DNA of 64,000 bases from Thermonema rossianum DSM 10300 (lineage in GTDB: Bacteria; Bacteroidota; Bacteroidia; Cytophagales; Thermonemataceae). The translations under genes and the position numbers were made by a program. Positions 15,547 to 23,717 of this stretch are shown here, in pieces. Each line of letters opens with the position of its first letter. Positions within the stretch are counted from its first letter, which is position 1. The stretch is taken from contig NZ_AUGC01000004.1 in NCBI RefSeq assembly GCF_000426825.1, positions 186,001 to 250,000 of the forward strand. Reading direction: 5' to 3'. The notes beneath the pieces were generated by a model. The model was not told where the DNA came from, made no database searches, and saw nothing but the letters and a program-made list of their open reading frames with translations.

Positions 15547-16691
15547 ACTTTCACTCTTCTGTCTTTCCATGTATAACTGCTTGTGCGACTGCCCACCCAC
15601 ACGAAATAAGCCGCATAGAAAGGGTACACCAAAAATAAGAGCAGTACGTCTAACAAGCGCACCGCTTGGCGGTGTGGTTTTGATAATGCATACAAAAATA
15701 CAAATTCAAAAGAAAACTTAACAGCGCACTGCGCCGCGAAATGAACAATACCATAGCCATTTAAAATCAAAGCAGCAGTAGCTGCAAGCCAAGAAAGGTA
15801 AAGCAAGCCTATGTATGCCCCCAGCAGCTTATGCATGCCGCTTTGATGATACTTCCATTTGCTAATCCACCGTTTGCGCTGCTCTATCCAGCTGTGCCAG
15901 TCATGGCAGGGATGGGTATATACCACCGCTTCCGGGTGGCTCAGAAAACCAACGGGCTTGCCCGGCAGGCGGGCTATCTTTTGCAACAAAAACTCATCGT
16001 CGCCGGTGGGTATATGTTCATTGCCTTCGTAACCGCCCACTTGCCAAAAGGCTGCTTGCTCGAAAGCCAGATTGGCACCGTTGCACATGCCCGGAATGCG
16101 GCGTTGCAGGAGGGTGGCACCGGTGCCTGTCAGCGCTATCATTTCAAGGCTTTGCAAGCGTTCTACAAGCCGGTTGGCAGGGTGAAGCCGCACAAGCCCG
16201 CCTATAAAAGCAAGTTTGTTTTTTTTTCGATGCTTTGTCATTAGCTCCAACCAGCGTGCTGAAGGGCGGCAGTCGGCATCGGTGCAGCAAATAAAAGGGT
16301 GCCGGCTGTGTTGAATGCCGTAGGTGATGGCGGCTTTTTTTCCGTGCATGGAGGCGGGCAATGTCAGCACCTTCACAGACAGCCCGGGGTGTCGCCTTGC
16401 CCAGTTCTCGGCTATTGCCTTGCTGCCGTCGGTTGAATGATCATCGACCAGGCATAGCTCCCAATAACGTGGGGAGAGGGTCTGCCGTGCCAGACAGTCC
16501 AAAAGTGTTTCTATGTTGCTTGATTCATTACGCATGGCTACCACCACCGACACACTGTCTGTTTCATCGAGCGGAAGCGCTTCCATGGCAAGGTCGTTTG
16601 AAAGGCGTCTGTTGTGGCGGTATGCTTGTATTATCCATAGCAACAGCGCACAGTAGGGAATCAAAATTCCCCAAAGAACTCCTTCCATCAT
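15543..16691 (-). CDS. Membrane glycosyltransferase, family 2
   Basis: A 382-residue processive-type GT2 enzyme: TM helix at about 5-24, GT-A catalytic domain from VSVVVAMRNESSNIETLL (about 47), CLVDDHSTDGS with the nucleotide-binding aspartates, CTDADCRPS as the DxD motif, TGDDEFLLQK as the acceptor-base region and QRKRWISKWKYHQ as the (Q/R)xxRW-like motif. Two or three C-terminal helices follow. It would transfer a sugar from an activated donor to a lipid or polymer at the inner membrane; the substrate is not predictable. Three bases separate it from the preceding hydrolase-like gene, and it overlaps the next gene by 4 bases. Two adjacent ATG codons offer alternative starts. Confidence 0.88.
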   Translation of the reverse strand: MMEGVLWGILIPYCALLLWIIQAYRHNRRLSNDLAMEALPLDETDSVSVVVAMRNESSNIETLLDCLARQTLSPRYWELCLVDDHSTDGSKAIAENWARRHPGLSVKVLTLPASMHGKKAAITYGIQHSRHPFICCTDADCRPSARWLELMTKHRKKNKLAFIGGLVRLHPANRLVERLQSLEMIALTGTGATLLQRRIPGMCNGANLAFEQAAFWQVGGYEGNEHIPTGDDEFLLQKIARLPGKPVGFLSHPEAVVYTHPCHDWHSWIEQRKRWISKWKYHQSGMHKLLGAYIGLLYLSWLAATAALILNGYGIVHFAAQCAVKFSFEFVFLYALSKPHRQAVRLLDVLLLFLVYPFYAAYFVWVGSRTSSYTWKDRRVKV

Positions 16692-16694
16692 TGC

Positions 16695-17537
16695 TTAAAG
16701 TTGCAGGTTGTCCAAAAAACGGCTGATAACTCTTTGATAAGTGGCAGCGTGTTGTTCAAGCATGCTTGCTTCGTCGCCCGGGAAACGGTGCAGTTTGTGA
16801 CCGGGTCCCATGTTTTCTTCATAAAGTTGCAGGCCGTGCCATGCCGGAACATGCAAATGTCCTTCACAAACCAGAAAGAGTTTAGGCGTAGAGCTTCGGT
16901 TGAGGTAATGAGCGCTATTGAACGGCACGCTTCCTTTCCGGAATTTTCCGTACAGCCCTGTGGGCATGAAAGGGTGCAGGTCGTCTATAAGCTGCTTGAT
17001 CGAATAAATGGGGTTGTCTAAAATAAGGGCACCTGCTGCCATGCCCTGAGCGCTTAACTGCAAAGCTACGCTTGCACCAATTCCTTCGCCATAAAGCACG
17101 ATTTGAGGTGCTTGGGCGTCGGTGTTGTTCAGCAGAAAATAATAGGCTTGCCTTGCCGCTTCATAAAAAGCAGCTTCGCTTGGCTCGCCTTCGCTTAATC
17201 CGTAACCGTTATAATCAAAAACCAGCACATTAAACGACAGTTTGCGCCATATCGAAAGGCGCCGGTAGGTCTCGGGATGCATGAACGAATGCCTGCCATC
17301 TGCAAAGTAAAGAAGCCAGCGGCGGCTGGGGACAGGTGCGGGTACTATCCAGCCGTACAGCTTTTCTTTTGGGTTGAGAAATTGTATTTCCTGATACTCT
17401 ATTCTGGCGGGAGGTGCCACCGGGGCAACGTCTTTCCCGGCAAACAGCAGGTCCTGCAGACGGTAATGCATATACAGCCCCACGAATAGAGCTGCCAAAA
17501 AAGTAAGCGACAGGGTAGAGAAGGCGAAGCGAAGCAT
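16695..17537 (-). CDS. Alpha/beta-hydrolase-fold protein lacking the catalytic triad
   Basis: A 280-residue protein with an N-terminal membrane anchor (about 5-25) and a serine-hydrolase fold of the BAAT/YqkD kind: oxyanion-strand region LYFADGRHSFMHPETYRR, then NVLVFDYNGYGLSEGEPSEAA, then the elbow LYGEGIGASVALQL. In active members the elbow is GxSxG; here the serine position is glycine (codon GGA). The aspartate and histidine regions (LVCEGHLHVPAW and HRFPGDEASML) also lack the expected D and H. It is therefore probably a non-catalytic relative. First gene of the overlapping operon with the glycosyltransferase. Confidence 0.8.
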   Translation of the reverse strand: MLRFAFSTLSLTFLAALFVGLYMHYRLQDLLFAGKDVAPVAPPARIEYQEIQFLNPKEKLYGWIVPAPVPSRRWLLYFADGRHSFMHPETYRRLSIWRKLSFNVLVFDYNGYGLSEGEPSEAAFYEAARQAYYFLLNNTDAQAPQIVLYGEGIGASVALQLSAQGMAAGALILDNPIYSIKQLIDDLHPFMPTGLYGKFRKGSVPFNSAHYLNRSSTPKLFLVCEGHLHVPAWHGLQLYEENMGPGHKLHRFPGDEASMLEQHAATYQRVISRFLDNLQL

Positions 17538-17661
17538 TTTGGAATGAAGGTCTTTTCACTGCAATTTAAATAAAATTGCCGGCAACTTGATGCCGCCCTT
17601 GTTTTGAGTTGCGAAAAAAGAAGTAAAAGTGTCTTTATTACAACAATGACTAAAAAACACG

Positions 17662-17701
17662 AAACGGACGAGGTACTTCTAATAAAGTATCCCGCCCGTT
17701 T
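17662..17701 (-). terminator. Likely terminator of the transketolase gene
   Basis: Arms 17684-17701 and 17662-17679 pair over about 17 positions on the minus strand using two G-U wobbles, followed by CGTGTTTTTTAG. The plus-strand reading would have A-C mismatches instead, so minus is the better direction, although a T-tract also occurs on the plus side. Confidence 0.65.
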
Positions 17702-17725
17702 GGTTCTTTTTTTTTTACCGGAGAA

Positions 17726-18571
17726 TTAATAATCGCCCAGTGTTTCTTCGAGTTGAGCCAAGGCGCGCGCTGCTTCCTCGTCGTTGGGTGCCACGCCATG
17801 CCAATGGTGGTCGTTCATCATGAAATCGACGCCGTAGCCCATGATGGTGCTCATGACAATCAAGATGGGTTTCCCCTTGCCGGTAAGTGTCTTGGCATGA
17901 TAAAGCGTTTCCACTACCTCTTGCATGTCATTGCCGTTCATTTCAAGCACCTGCCAGCCGAAGGCTTCGTATTTGTCACGCAGGCTGCCTACGTTCATCA
18001 CCTCGTGAACAGGACCGTCGATTTGCTTGTCGTTATAATCTATGATGCCAATGAGGTTATCTACTTTGTGGTGGGCAGCATACATGGCAGCTTCCCATAT
18101 TTGCCCTTCTTGCTGTTCGCCATCGCCCATCAGTACAAAGACTGTATGCGGGTCATTGTTTAGTTTTTTGCCTTGCGCAGCACCAATAGCCACCGACAGC
18201 CCTTGCCCCAGCGAACCGGAAGCCACCCGTATGCCCGGCAGGCCTTCGTGTGTGGCGGGGTGTCCTTGCAGGCGTGAGTTTATCTTGCGGAAGGTAGCCA
18301 GCTCTTTGAGGTCGAAATAGCCGCTACGCGCCAATACGCTGTACCACACCGGCGAGATGTGTCCGTTGGAAAGAAAAAAGAGGTCTTCATTTTTTCCTTC
18401 CATATTGAAATCCGGATTGTGCTCCATCACCTCGAAATAAAGGGCAACCAGCAGGTCGGCGCAGCCCAAAGAGCCGCCCGGATGCCCCGACTGTGCGCCA
18501 TGAACCATGCGGATGATGTCGCGCCGTACTTGTGTGGCGATGCGCTCGAGCGTTTTTATATCGTTTTTCAT
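17726..18571 (-). CDS. Transketolase, N-terminal subunit
   Basis: A 281-residue thiamine-pyrophosphate-binding half of transketolase (pentose phosphate pathway). The family's motifs are visible: SGHPGGSLGCADLLVALYF, SNGHISPVWYSVL, GSLGQGLSVAIGAAQ and the Mg-ThDP motif MGDGEQQEGQIWEAAMYA ... DYNDKQIDG. It stops where the N-terminal subunit should; the pyrimidine-binding C-terminal subunit would be a separate gene. That gene is not next to it on either side in this window, although the two usually adjoin. ATG 18571 is preferred to the TTG two codons upstream. A terminator follows. Confidence 0.93.
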   Translation of the reverse strand: MKNDIKTLERIATQVRRDIIRMVHGAQSGHPGGSLGCADLLVALYFEVMEHNPDFNMEGKNEDLFFLSNGHISPVWYSVLARSGYFDLKELATFRKINSRLQGHPATHEGLPGIRVASGSLGQGLSVAIGAAQGKKLNNDPHTVFVLMGDGEQQEGQIWEAAMYAAHHKVDNLIGIIDYNDKQIDGPVHEVMNVGSLRDKYEAFGWQVLEMNGNDMQEVVETLYHAKTLTGKGKPILIVMSTIMGYGVDFMMNDHHWHGVAPNDEEAARALAQLEETLGDY

Positions 18572-18673
18572 AATCAAAGGGTGCGTTTAAGAAGAGGGTT
18601 TTGATTTTTATTGTCACAAAAATAGAAAAAGCCCTTCGTATTGAAAGGCTTTTTCCGTTTTAATATGGGAAGC

Positions 18674-20533
18674 TTACTTGCCGCGTGCGTCCAGGCTGCT
18701 ATCTGCCGGATATGTGTTGTTGCTGCGGTCTATATCGGCCATATACTCTTCCGGGTCAATGACGATTTGACGGATGTCGCCGGTAGAGAAGGGGAGCTCA
18801 AAAGTATAGGTTGGGTAAACCCACCCCCAGTCGGCTTCTACGTGATAGTTTTTGCCGGTACCTTTTTTGGCCCCGCGCATGATTTGCAGAGGAATATGGA
18901 AAATATGCTCTTCGCCGGAGTTGAGCGTTACATGCAAGTCGATGGGCATGGGCATTTCTTTTACTCTGCGCAGGGTGACTTCTGTTTTGTTGCCTTTGCT
19001 TACGACCTTATCTATGGCGTAATCTATGTGTTTGGTGGTGTAAATCCAGTACTCTTTGTACCAGTCCAACTCTAAGCCCGAGGCTTTTTCCATGATGCGA
19101 ATGAAGTCGGTGGGCGTGGGGTGTTTAAATTTCCACGTGTTGAAGTAGTCAAGCATGCCCTTACGGAAAGCTTCTTCGCCAATGATGTAGGACAGCTGAC
19201 GCAAAAAGATAGAGCCCATCGAATAGCTGGCTATGGAGTAAGCCATGTTGGTGTTGTAATGATCGGCGTGGGTGCTTAGCGGTTCTTGCAAGCCAAACTG
19301 CACCAAGCGGAAATAGCCGTTATAGCTGCTTTTGAATGGGTTGGGCGAATTGATGCCCATGATTTTATTGAACACATAGTCTTCGGCAAAGGAAGTGAAG
19401 CCTTCGTCCATCCAAGGGTAAAGCGCTTCGTTGGTGCCCAAAATGCCGTAGTACCAATTGTGAATGAACTCATGTGTGGCAACACCTACCAAGCGGTCCA
19501 GTGAGCCGTTGCCTACGATGAGCGTAAGCATGGGGTATTCCATGCCGCCGTCGCCACCTTGCACAAAAGAGAACTCGGGGTAGGGGTATTGCCCGAATTC
19601 GCGGTTCATGATTTGGAATGCTTCTACCATGTATTGCGGAAGCTTGTCCCAGTTGCCGCTTTGGTTGGCCTCGGCTTGGTAGAAGAAGCGCAAGAGCGGG
19701 CCCCCCGGCACTTGTGCCGTGGTGTGTTGGTAGTCGGGGTCGGCTGCCCAAGCAAAATCGTGTACATTTTCAGCTTTGAAATGCCAGTGTAACTTGTCGC
19801 CTTGGGGACGCTTTAAAGGCTTGTTTTTGTTTTCGTAGCCGTGCCCCACTTCCTGCGGGTTTTGCAATACGCCGGTAGCCGCTACAACGTAGTTCTTATC
19901 GATATGAATGGTTACGTCGAAGCTGCCCCACACGCCATAGAACTCACGTCCTATGTAGGGGTGCGCGTGCCATCCCTGTTCATCGTATTCAGCCATTTTG
20001 GGGTACCATTGTGTCATGGAGTAGTCGATGCCTTCGCGGTTGTTGCGTCCGCTGCGGCGGATTTGCACCGGCACCTGGCTTTCAAATTCCATTTCAAAAA
20101 CAGCCTTTTTGCCGGGGGCAATGGGCTCGGCAAGTTCTACTTCCAGCACGGTGCCCACTACTTCGTATTTGACAGGCTTGCCGTTTTGTTTTAGGCTCAA
20201 TATCTTATGATAACCTATTTCGTCCTCTTTGAGTTGGGCAATGCGGTCACGCACCCGCGGGTCGGGGTCCATGATGGTGCGTGAGCGTACGTCCATCATG
20301 CTGCCCGGCTGAAAGGCATTGAAATAAAGGTGATAAAACACACGGTCGAGCACATCCGGCGAGTTGTTGTAATAAGTGAGCTTTTGTTTGCCTTTGAATT
20401 GGTGTTTGTTTACATCAAAATCAATGTCCATTACGTATTCGGCGCGCTGTTGCCAATAGCCGCTGCGCTGCGCAAAGCTTACCGGCAGGTGTAAAACGCT
20501 ACTGATTAGAAGTAAAAAGAAATACTTTTTCAT
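18674..20533 (-). CDS. Secreted M1-family metallopeptidase
   Basis: A 619-residue zinc peptidase with a signal peptide (MKKYFFLLLISSVLHLPVSFA). An N-terminal beta-sandwich domain (to about 250) precedes the catalytic domain. Zinc ligands and catalytic glutamate: THEFIHNWYYG (His354, Glu355, His358) and Glu377 in WMDEGFTSFAE. The substrate N-terminus motif is GGMEYP at about 329-334, a variant of GxMEN. ATG 20533 is chosen because it gives a proper signal peptide; the longer open frame upstream adds 49 implausible residues. The enzyme probably trims peptides in the periplasm or outside. It reads towards the transketolase gene with a gap of about 100 bases. Confidence 0.93.
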   Translation of the reverse strand: MKKYFFLLLISSVLHLPVSFAQRSGYWQQRAEYVMDIDFDVNKHQFKGKQKLTYYNNSPDVLDRVFYHLYFNAFQPGSMMDVRSRTIMDPDPRVRDRIAQLKEDEIGYHKILSLKQNGKPVKYEVVGTVLEVELAEPIAPGKKAVFEMEFESQVPVQIRRSGRNNREGIDYSMTQWYPKMAEYDEQGWHAHPYIGREFYGVWGSFDVTIHIDKNYVVAATGVLQNPQEVGHGYENKNKPLKRPQGDKLHWHFKAENVHDFAWAADPDYQHTTAQVPGGPLLRFFYQAEANQSGNWDKLPQYMVEAFQIMNREFGQYPYPEFSFVQGGDGGMEYPMLTLIVGNGSLDRLVGVATHEFIHNWYYGILGTNEALYPWMDEGFTSFAEDYVFNKIMGINSPNPFKSSYNGYFRLVQFGLQEPLSTHADHYNTNMAYSIASYSMGSIFLRQLSYIIGEEAFRKGMLDYFNTWKFKHPTPTDFIRIMEKASGLELDWYKEYWIYTTKHIDYAIDKVVSKGNKTEVTLRRVKEMPMPIDLHVTLNSGEEHIFHIPLQIMRGAKKGTGKNYHVEADWGWVYPTYTFELPFSTGDIRQIVIDPEEYMADIDRSNNTYPADSSLDARGK

Positions 20534-20587
20534 AGATTTTTGTTTTTTGATAAACAACGAACAATAGTCCGGATTTATTGAATCCGC

Positions 20588-20595
20588 TAATTTTG
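20588..20595 (+). promoter_or_regulatory. Candidate -7 element for the 20651 gene
   Basis: TAATTTTG fits TAnnTTTG on the plus strand, 55 bases before the ATG at 20651, in the gap divergent from the M1 peptidase gene. No -33 element is apparent. Confidence 0.4.
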
Positions 20596-20650
20596 CGTGC
20601 ATGTAGCAATAATACCTACATTTTTTTAAATTAAAGGTAAAGAAAAAAAT

Positions 20651-21097
20651 ATGGAAAATCGTCATAATGCCATTCAGCAACCTACTGAGGTGCTCATCAG
20701 AGAGTTAGAACTGGAAGAAGCCATCCGGCGCCAGCTGGAAGATGCCCGCATTTATTTTGATTATAGCCTGGTGCAAAATCCGGAGGATGCCAAAAATCCT
20801 TTAATAAAGCTCGACCTGATTACCATCAACCCGCAGCATAACCAGAAGTTTTTGTTTCACTCGGTGCGCGGACGTAGCAAAACAGAGCTGCTCGAGCAGA
20901 TGATGGATTATATTCAGAACTACAAGAAAAACCTTGAGAGCTACGAAATAGAGTGGATGGATGCCCGGCTGCCCGAAAAAGTGCAGGTGTCTTGGTTTCG
21001 TGGCAGCGATATTTTCGACGTGCTCAACAAATTCTATTACGACAAGGAGAAGAGCCGCTTCCGTATCTTGAAAATCAAGCTGATGCCGGAGGCATGA
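20651..21097 (+). CDS. Conserved-looking cytoplasmic protein of unknown function
   Basis: A 148-residue soluble protein without signal peptide or membrane segment. It starts MENRHNAIQQPTEVLIREL with an acidic amphipathic helix, then alternates strands and helices (YFDYSLVQNP, IKLDLITINPQHNQKFLF, SWFRGSDIFDVLNKFYY, FRILKIKLMP). I do not recognise a family. It stands alone: divergent from the M1 peptidase gene and followed by a perfect terminator at 21123-21161. Confidence 0.75.
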   Translation: MENRHNAIQQPTEVLIRELELEEAIRRQLEDARIYFDYSLVQNPEDAKNPLIKLDLITINPQHNQKFLFHSVRGRSKTELLEQMMDYIQNYKKNLESYEIEWMDARLPEKVQVSWFRGSDIFDVLNKFYYDKEKSRFRILKIKLMPEA

Positions 21098-21122
21098 TGA
21101 AGCGCAGCATACTCAATTAGGT

Positions 21123-21161
21123 AAAAACAAGAAGCCCGGACTGTCCGGGCTTCTTGTTTTT
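21123..21161. terminator. Perfect bidirectional terminator
   Basis: Arms 21123-21140 and 21144-21161 are exact reverse complements over 18 bases with a 3-base loop, ending in a T-tract on each strand. It sits between the convergent 20651 (+) and 21245 (-) genes. Confidence 0.9.
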
Positions 21162-21244
21162 GGAATGACCGTTCCTTCTTTTTTTGATGCTTCAGCCTGT
21201 TTTTATTTGGAGTTTCAGAAAGGGCAAAAAGTGAAGATGTGTTT

Positions 21245-21961
21245 TTATTGCTTTTGGATTTTCTTTTCAGCAGCATTCAGGCGGTGAATGAGTGGATCGG
21301 TGGTGGGGTCGGGCGGGAGTGTCAGCAGTTCGGGGGCACGCCATAGGCTGTCGGCAAGTTGTATGTAAAGCGTATCGTGATGCACCCAGCGAATCCATCC
21401 TTCCTTCGGAGCATCGCCTACGCGTAACCATTGCTTATATACTTCCTTCACACCAAAGGTGCTTTGGCGGGGGGTGTCCCACGCTACCGGCAGCGCGCTG
21501 TTTTTAGGAGATACACGCACCGGATTTTTTTCGAAAGAAAGCCGCTCTACTTCACCGGCAACGTTCAGCAAGTCTTTCCATGGAACGAAGCGAAAGCGGG
21601 CAGTGTCTAAAGCGATATAAGCTTTTTTCTGCCATTCGTCGTCATTCAGGGCTACCACATAATGATGGCGGTTCCAGCCCAGACATTTCCAATATACCGT
21701 TTTTTCCTGCGGCCGGTTGATATAGGGTGAAGCCTGTGACAAAGAGTTGAGGTCACACACAAGCAGTGTGTCTTGCAGGTTTTTGTCTTTGAAAAAAACA
21801 AAAGTGGCGGAGTCGGAAAATGCTTCATGTCGTAAAGCAAGTACACCAACGCCGGCGCGTTGGGCATGAGTGCTGCTGCTATGCTCTTGCGTGGTTGAGT
21901 GGCAGGCAAACAAGCACATGCTCAAGAGTAGAAAAAAACATTGTACGCTTCTTTTATTCAT
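21245..21961 (-). CDS. Predicted lipoprotein of unknown function
   Basis: About 238 residues from ATG 21961 (MNKRSVQCFFLLLSMCLFAC), with a lipobox ending at Cys20 and then HSTTQEHSSSTH. An ATG three codons upstream would also work. The mature part has many aromatic and charged residues (TVYWKCLGWNRHHYVVALNDDEWQ, WIRWVHHDTLYIQLADSLW), suggesting a beta-rich fold, but no domain is recognised. Likely exported and membrane-anchored. No partner gene on the same strand is adjacent. Confidence 0.7.
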   Translation of the reverse strand: MNKRSVQCFFLLLSMCLFACHSTTQEHSSSTHAQRAGVGVLALRHEAFSDSATFVFFKDKNLQDTLLVCDLNSLSQASPYINRPQEKTVYWKCLGWNRHHYVVALNDDEWQKKAYIALDTARFRFVPWKDLLNVAGEVERLSFEKNPVRVSPKNSALPVAWDTPRQSTFGVKEVYKQWLRVGDAPKEGWIRWVHHDTLYIQLADSLWRAPELLTLPPDPTTDPLIHRLNAAEKKIQKQ

Positions 21962-22139
21962 GTTTTCCATTCTTTTTTGGATGTGCTGCGAAGGTACATA
22001 GACACTTGTTTTGCCGGGTTAAGTAAGTGTTAAGGAATTGTTGAAATCTTTTGATGATTTCGTGTATTTCCGGCCGGTGCGTAACCTTTTTTTAATACAC
22101 TTTTAATAATGCCTTGCCCGATAAAGCCCGGCTTGCTGC

Positions 22140-22147
22140 TACCTTTG
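22140..22147 (+). promoter_or_regulatory. -7 element of the lipoprotein/TonB-receptor unit
   Basis: TACCTTTG fits TAnnTTTG and ends 27 bases before the ATG at 22175. A TTG at 22114-22116 lies 23 bases upstream, slightly further than usual for the -33 element. Confidence 0.55.
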
Positions 22148-22174
22148 CATCAGTCAAAAAAACAAACATTAGCC

Positions 22175-23617
22175 ATGAAGAAATTTTTAATGCTTTCGGC
22201 CGTATTGGCATTCGCACTTTCGGCTTGCAAGAAAGACGACAAAAACGAACCGGTACCGGTTGATCCCACAGCTACTACCTTTGAAGTAACGACTGACCCC
22301 GTAGGTAATGTAGCTGTGAAAATTACTGACAACGGGAAAGGCATCGGTACCCGCACTCTGTACAAAGACACTGTGTACATTTTGGACAACAAAGTGTTTG
22401 TAAACGAAGGGCAAACCTTGACTATCCAGCCGGGCACGGTGATTAAAGGAGAGCCGGGCACCGGAGAAGCAGCTTCGGCTTTGATTGTAGCCCGTGGAGG
22501 GAAAATTATAGCCAAAGGCACTGCCAACGAGCCCATTATCTTCACAACCCTTTCGGATGATGTAAATGATCCCGATGATTTGCAGACAGACGTTCGTGGA
22601 TTGTGGGGGGGCTTGATTATTTTGGGCAAAGCCCGCATCAATGACCCCACCGGTGAAAGTGCCATTGAAGGGATTCCTACCAGTGAGGTTCGCGGTCTTT
22701 ACGGTGGCAACGATGATAACGACGACTCGGGAGAATTAAGCTACATATCTGTGCGCCATGGTGGAGCAGAGATTGGTGCCGGTAACGAAATTAACGGTAT
22801 CACCTTCGGGGCAGTAGGCTCGGGCACTAAAGTGGACCACCTGGAAGTATTTGCCAACTTTGATGATGGTTATGAGTTCTTTGGCGGAACGGTAAGTGCC
22901 AAGTATCTGATTTCGGCTTATTGCAACGATGATGCCTATGACTGGGACCAAGGTTTCCGTGGTAAGTTGCAATATATCGTAACCATTCAGAAGCCCGAAG
23001 AAGGTGGGCGTGGTTTTGAGTCAAACGGTGTAGTCAACGACGCTTCTTATAGCTACAACCAAGAGCCGCTTTCCATTCCTGTCATTTCCAACGGTACTTT
23101 CATTGGACATGGTCGTAATAGTGGTGACAAGCAGGGGGTTGAGCTGCGTCAGAACTCGGGAGGCAAGTTCTATAACTCTATCTTCTACAACTTCGCTTCG
23201 GGTATCCGCATCGACGACGTGTCGGCTGACGAGCCCATCGAGAGCGAAGCACGCCTGGATGCCGGTGATATTGTGTTTGCCAACAACTTGTTCTCAAAAA
23301 TTGGCAGCGCTACGGACCTGAGCGGCGTAGGTGCCGACAGCCCCGGCAACACGGCTGCCAAAATCACCACCCACTTGCAAAACAACAACAATGCTTACAA
23401 CAATACGCCCGGCTTGAATGGCCTGAACGTTGCAGCCGGTAGCCAAGGCTTGGATTTAAGCTTGACTTCGGGCGGCGCTGCTGACAATGTGTCTGCTTTC
23501 GACGTGAGCACCGTGGATAGCTTCTTCGATGCCGTGAACAAGATAGGTGCTTTTGTGAGTGGCACCAACTGGATGAAAGGCTGGACAGCGCTCGATGAAT
23601 ACGGATTCTTGAAATAA
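22175..23617 (+). CDS. Lipoprotein with parallel beta-helix-like repeats
   Basis: A 480-residue lipoprotein, MKKFLMLSAVLAFALSAC followed by KKDDKNEPVPV. ATG 22175 is chosen because it begins the lipobox signal; the longer frame adds 22 residues. The body has an early TLYKDTVYILDNKVFVNEGQ, IIAKGTANEPIIFTT and then glycine- and asparagine-rich segments (GLWGGLIILGK, YISVRHGGAEIGAGNEING, HLEVFANFDDGYEFFGG) that suggest a right-handed beta-helix. Proteins of this kind often sit beside a TonB-dependent receptor in Bacteroidota and may bind a surface ligand. The receptor gene follows 100 bases downstream, with a hairpin in between. Confidence 0.85.
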   Translation: MKKFLMLSAVLAFALSACKKDDKNEPVPVDPTATTFEVTTDPVGNVAVKITDNGKGIGTRTLYKDTVYILDNKVFVNEGQTLTIQPGTVIKGEPGTGEAASALIVARGGKIIAKGTANEPIIFTTLSDDVNDPDDLQTDVRGLWGGLIILGKARINDPTGESAIEGIPTSEVRGLYGGNDDNDDSGELSYISVRHGGAEIGAGNEINGITFGAVGSGTKVDHLEVFANFDDGYEFFGGTVSAKYLISAYCNDDAYDWDQGFRGKLQYIVTIQKPEEGGRGFESNGVVNDASYSYNQEPLSIPVISNGTFIGHGRNSGDKQGVELRQNSGGKFYNSIFYNFASGIRIDDVSADEPIESEARLDAGDIVFANNLFSKIGSATDLSGVGADSPGNTAAKITTHLQNNNNAYNNTPGLNGLNVAAGSQGLDLSLTSGGAADNVSAFDVSTVDSFFDAVNKIGAFVSGTNWMKGWTALDEYGFLK

Positions 23618-23641
23618 AATACACTATCAAATTAATAACAC

Positions 23642-23663
23642 AAGCGGGGGCAAGCCCCCGCTT
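23642..23663 (+). terminator. Intercistronic GC hairpin without T-tract
   Basis: AAGCGGGGGC (23642-23651) and GCCCCCGCTT (23654-23663) are perfect reverse complements. The following bases are TCATACA, so termination would be partial at best. It may set the ratio between the lipoprotein and the receptor. Confidence 0.55.
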
Positions 23664-23717
23664 TCATACAAAGCAAAAGTAACAAGAAGTAGTTTTTAAA
23701 AACTAACAACTAAAAAA

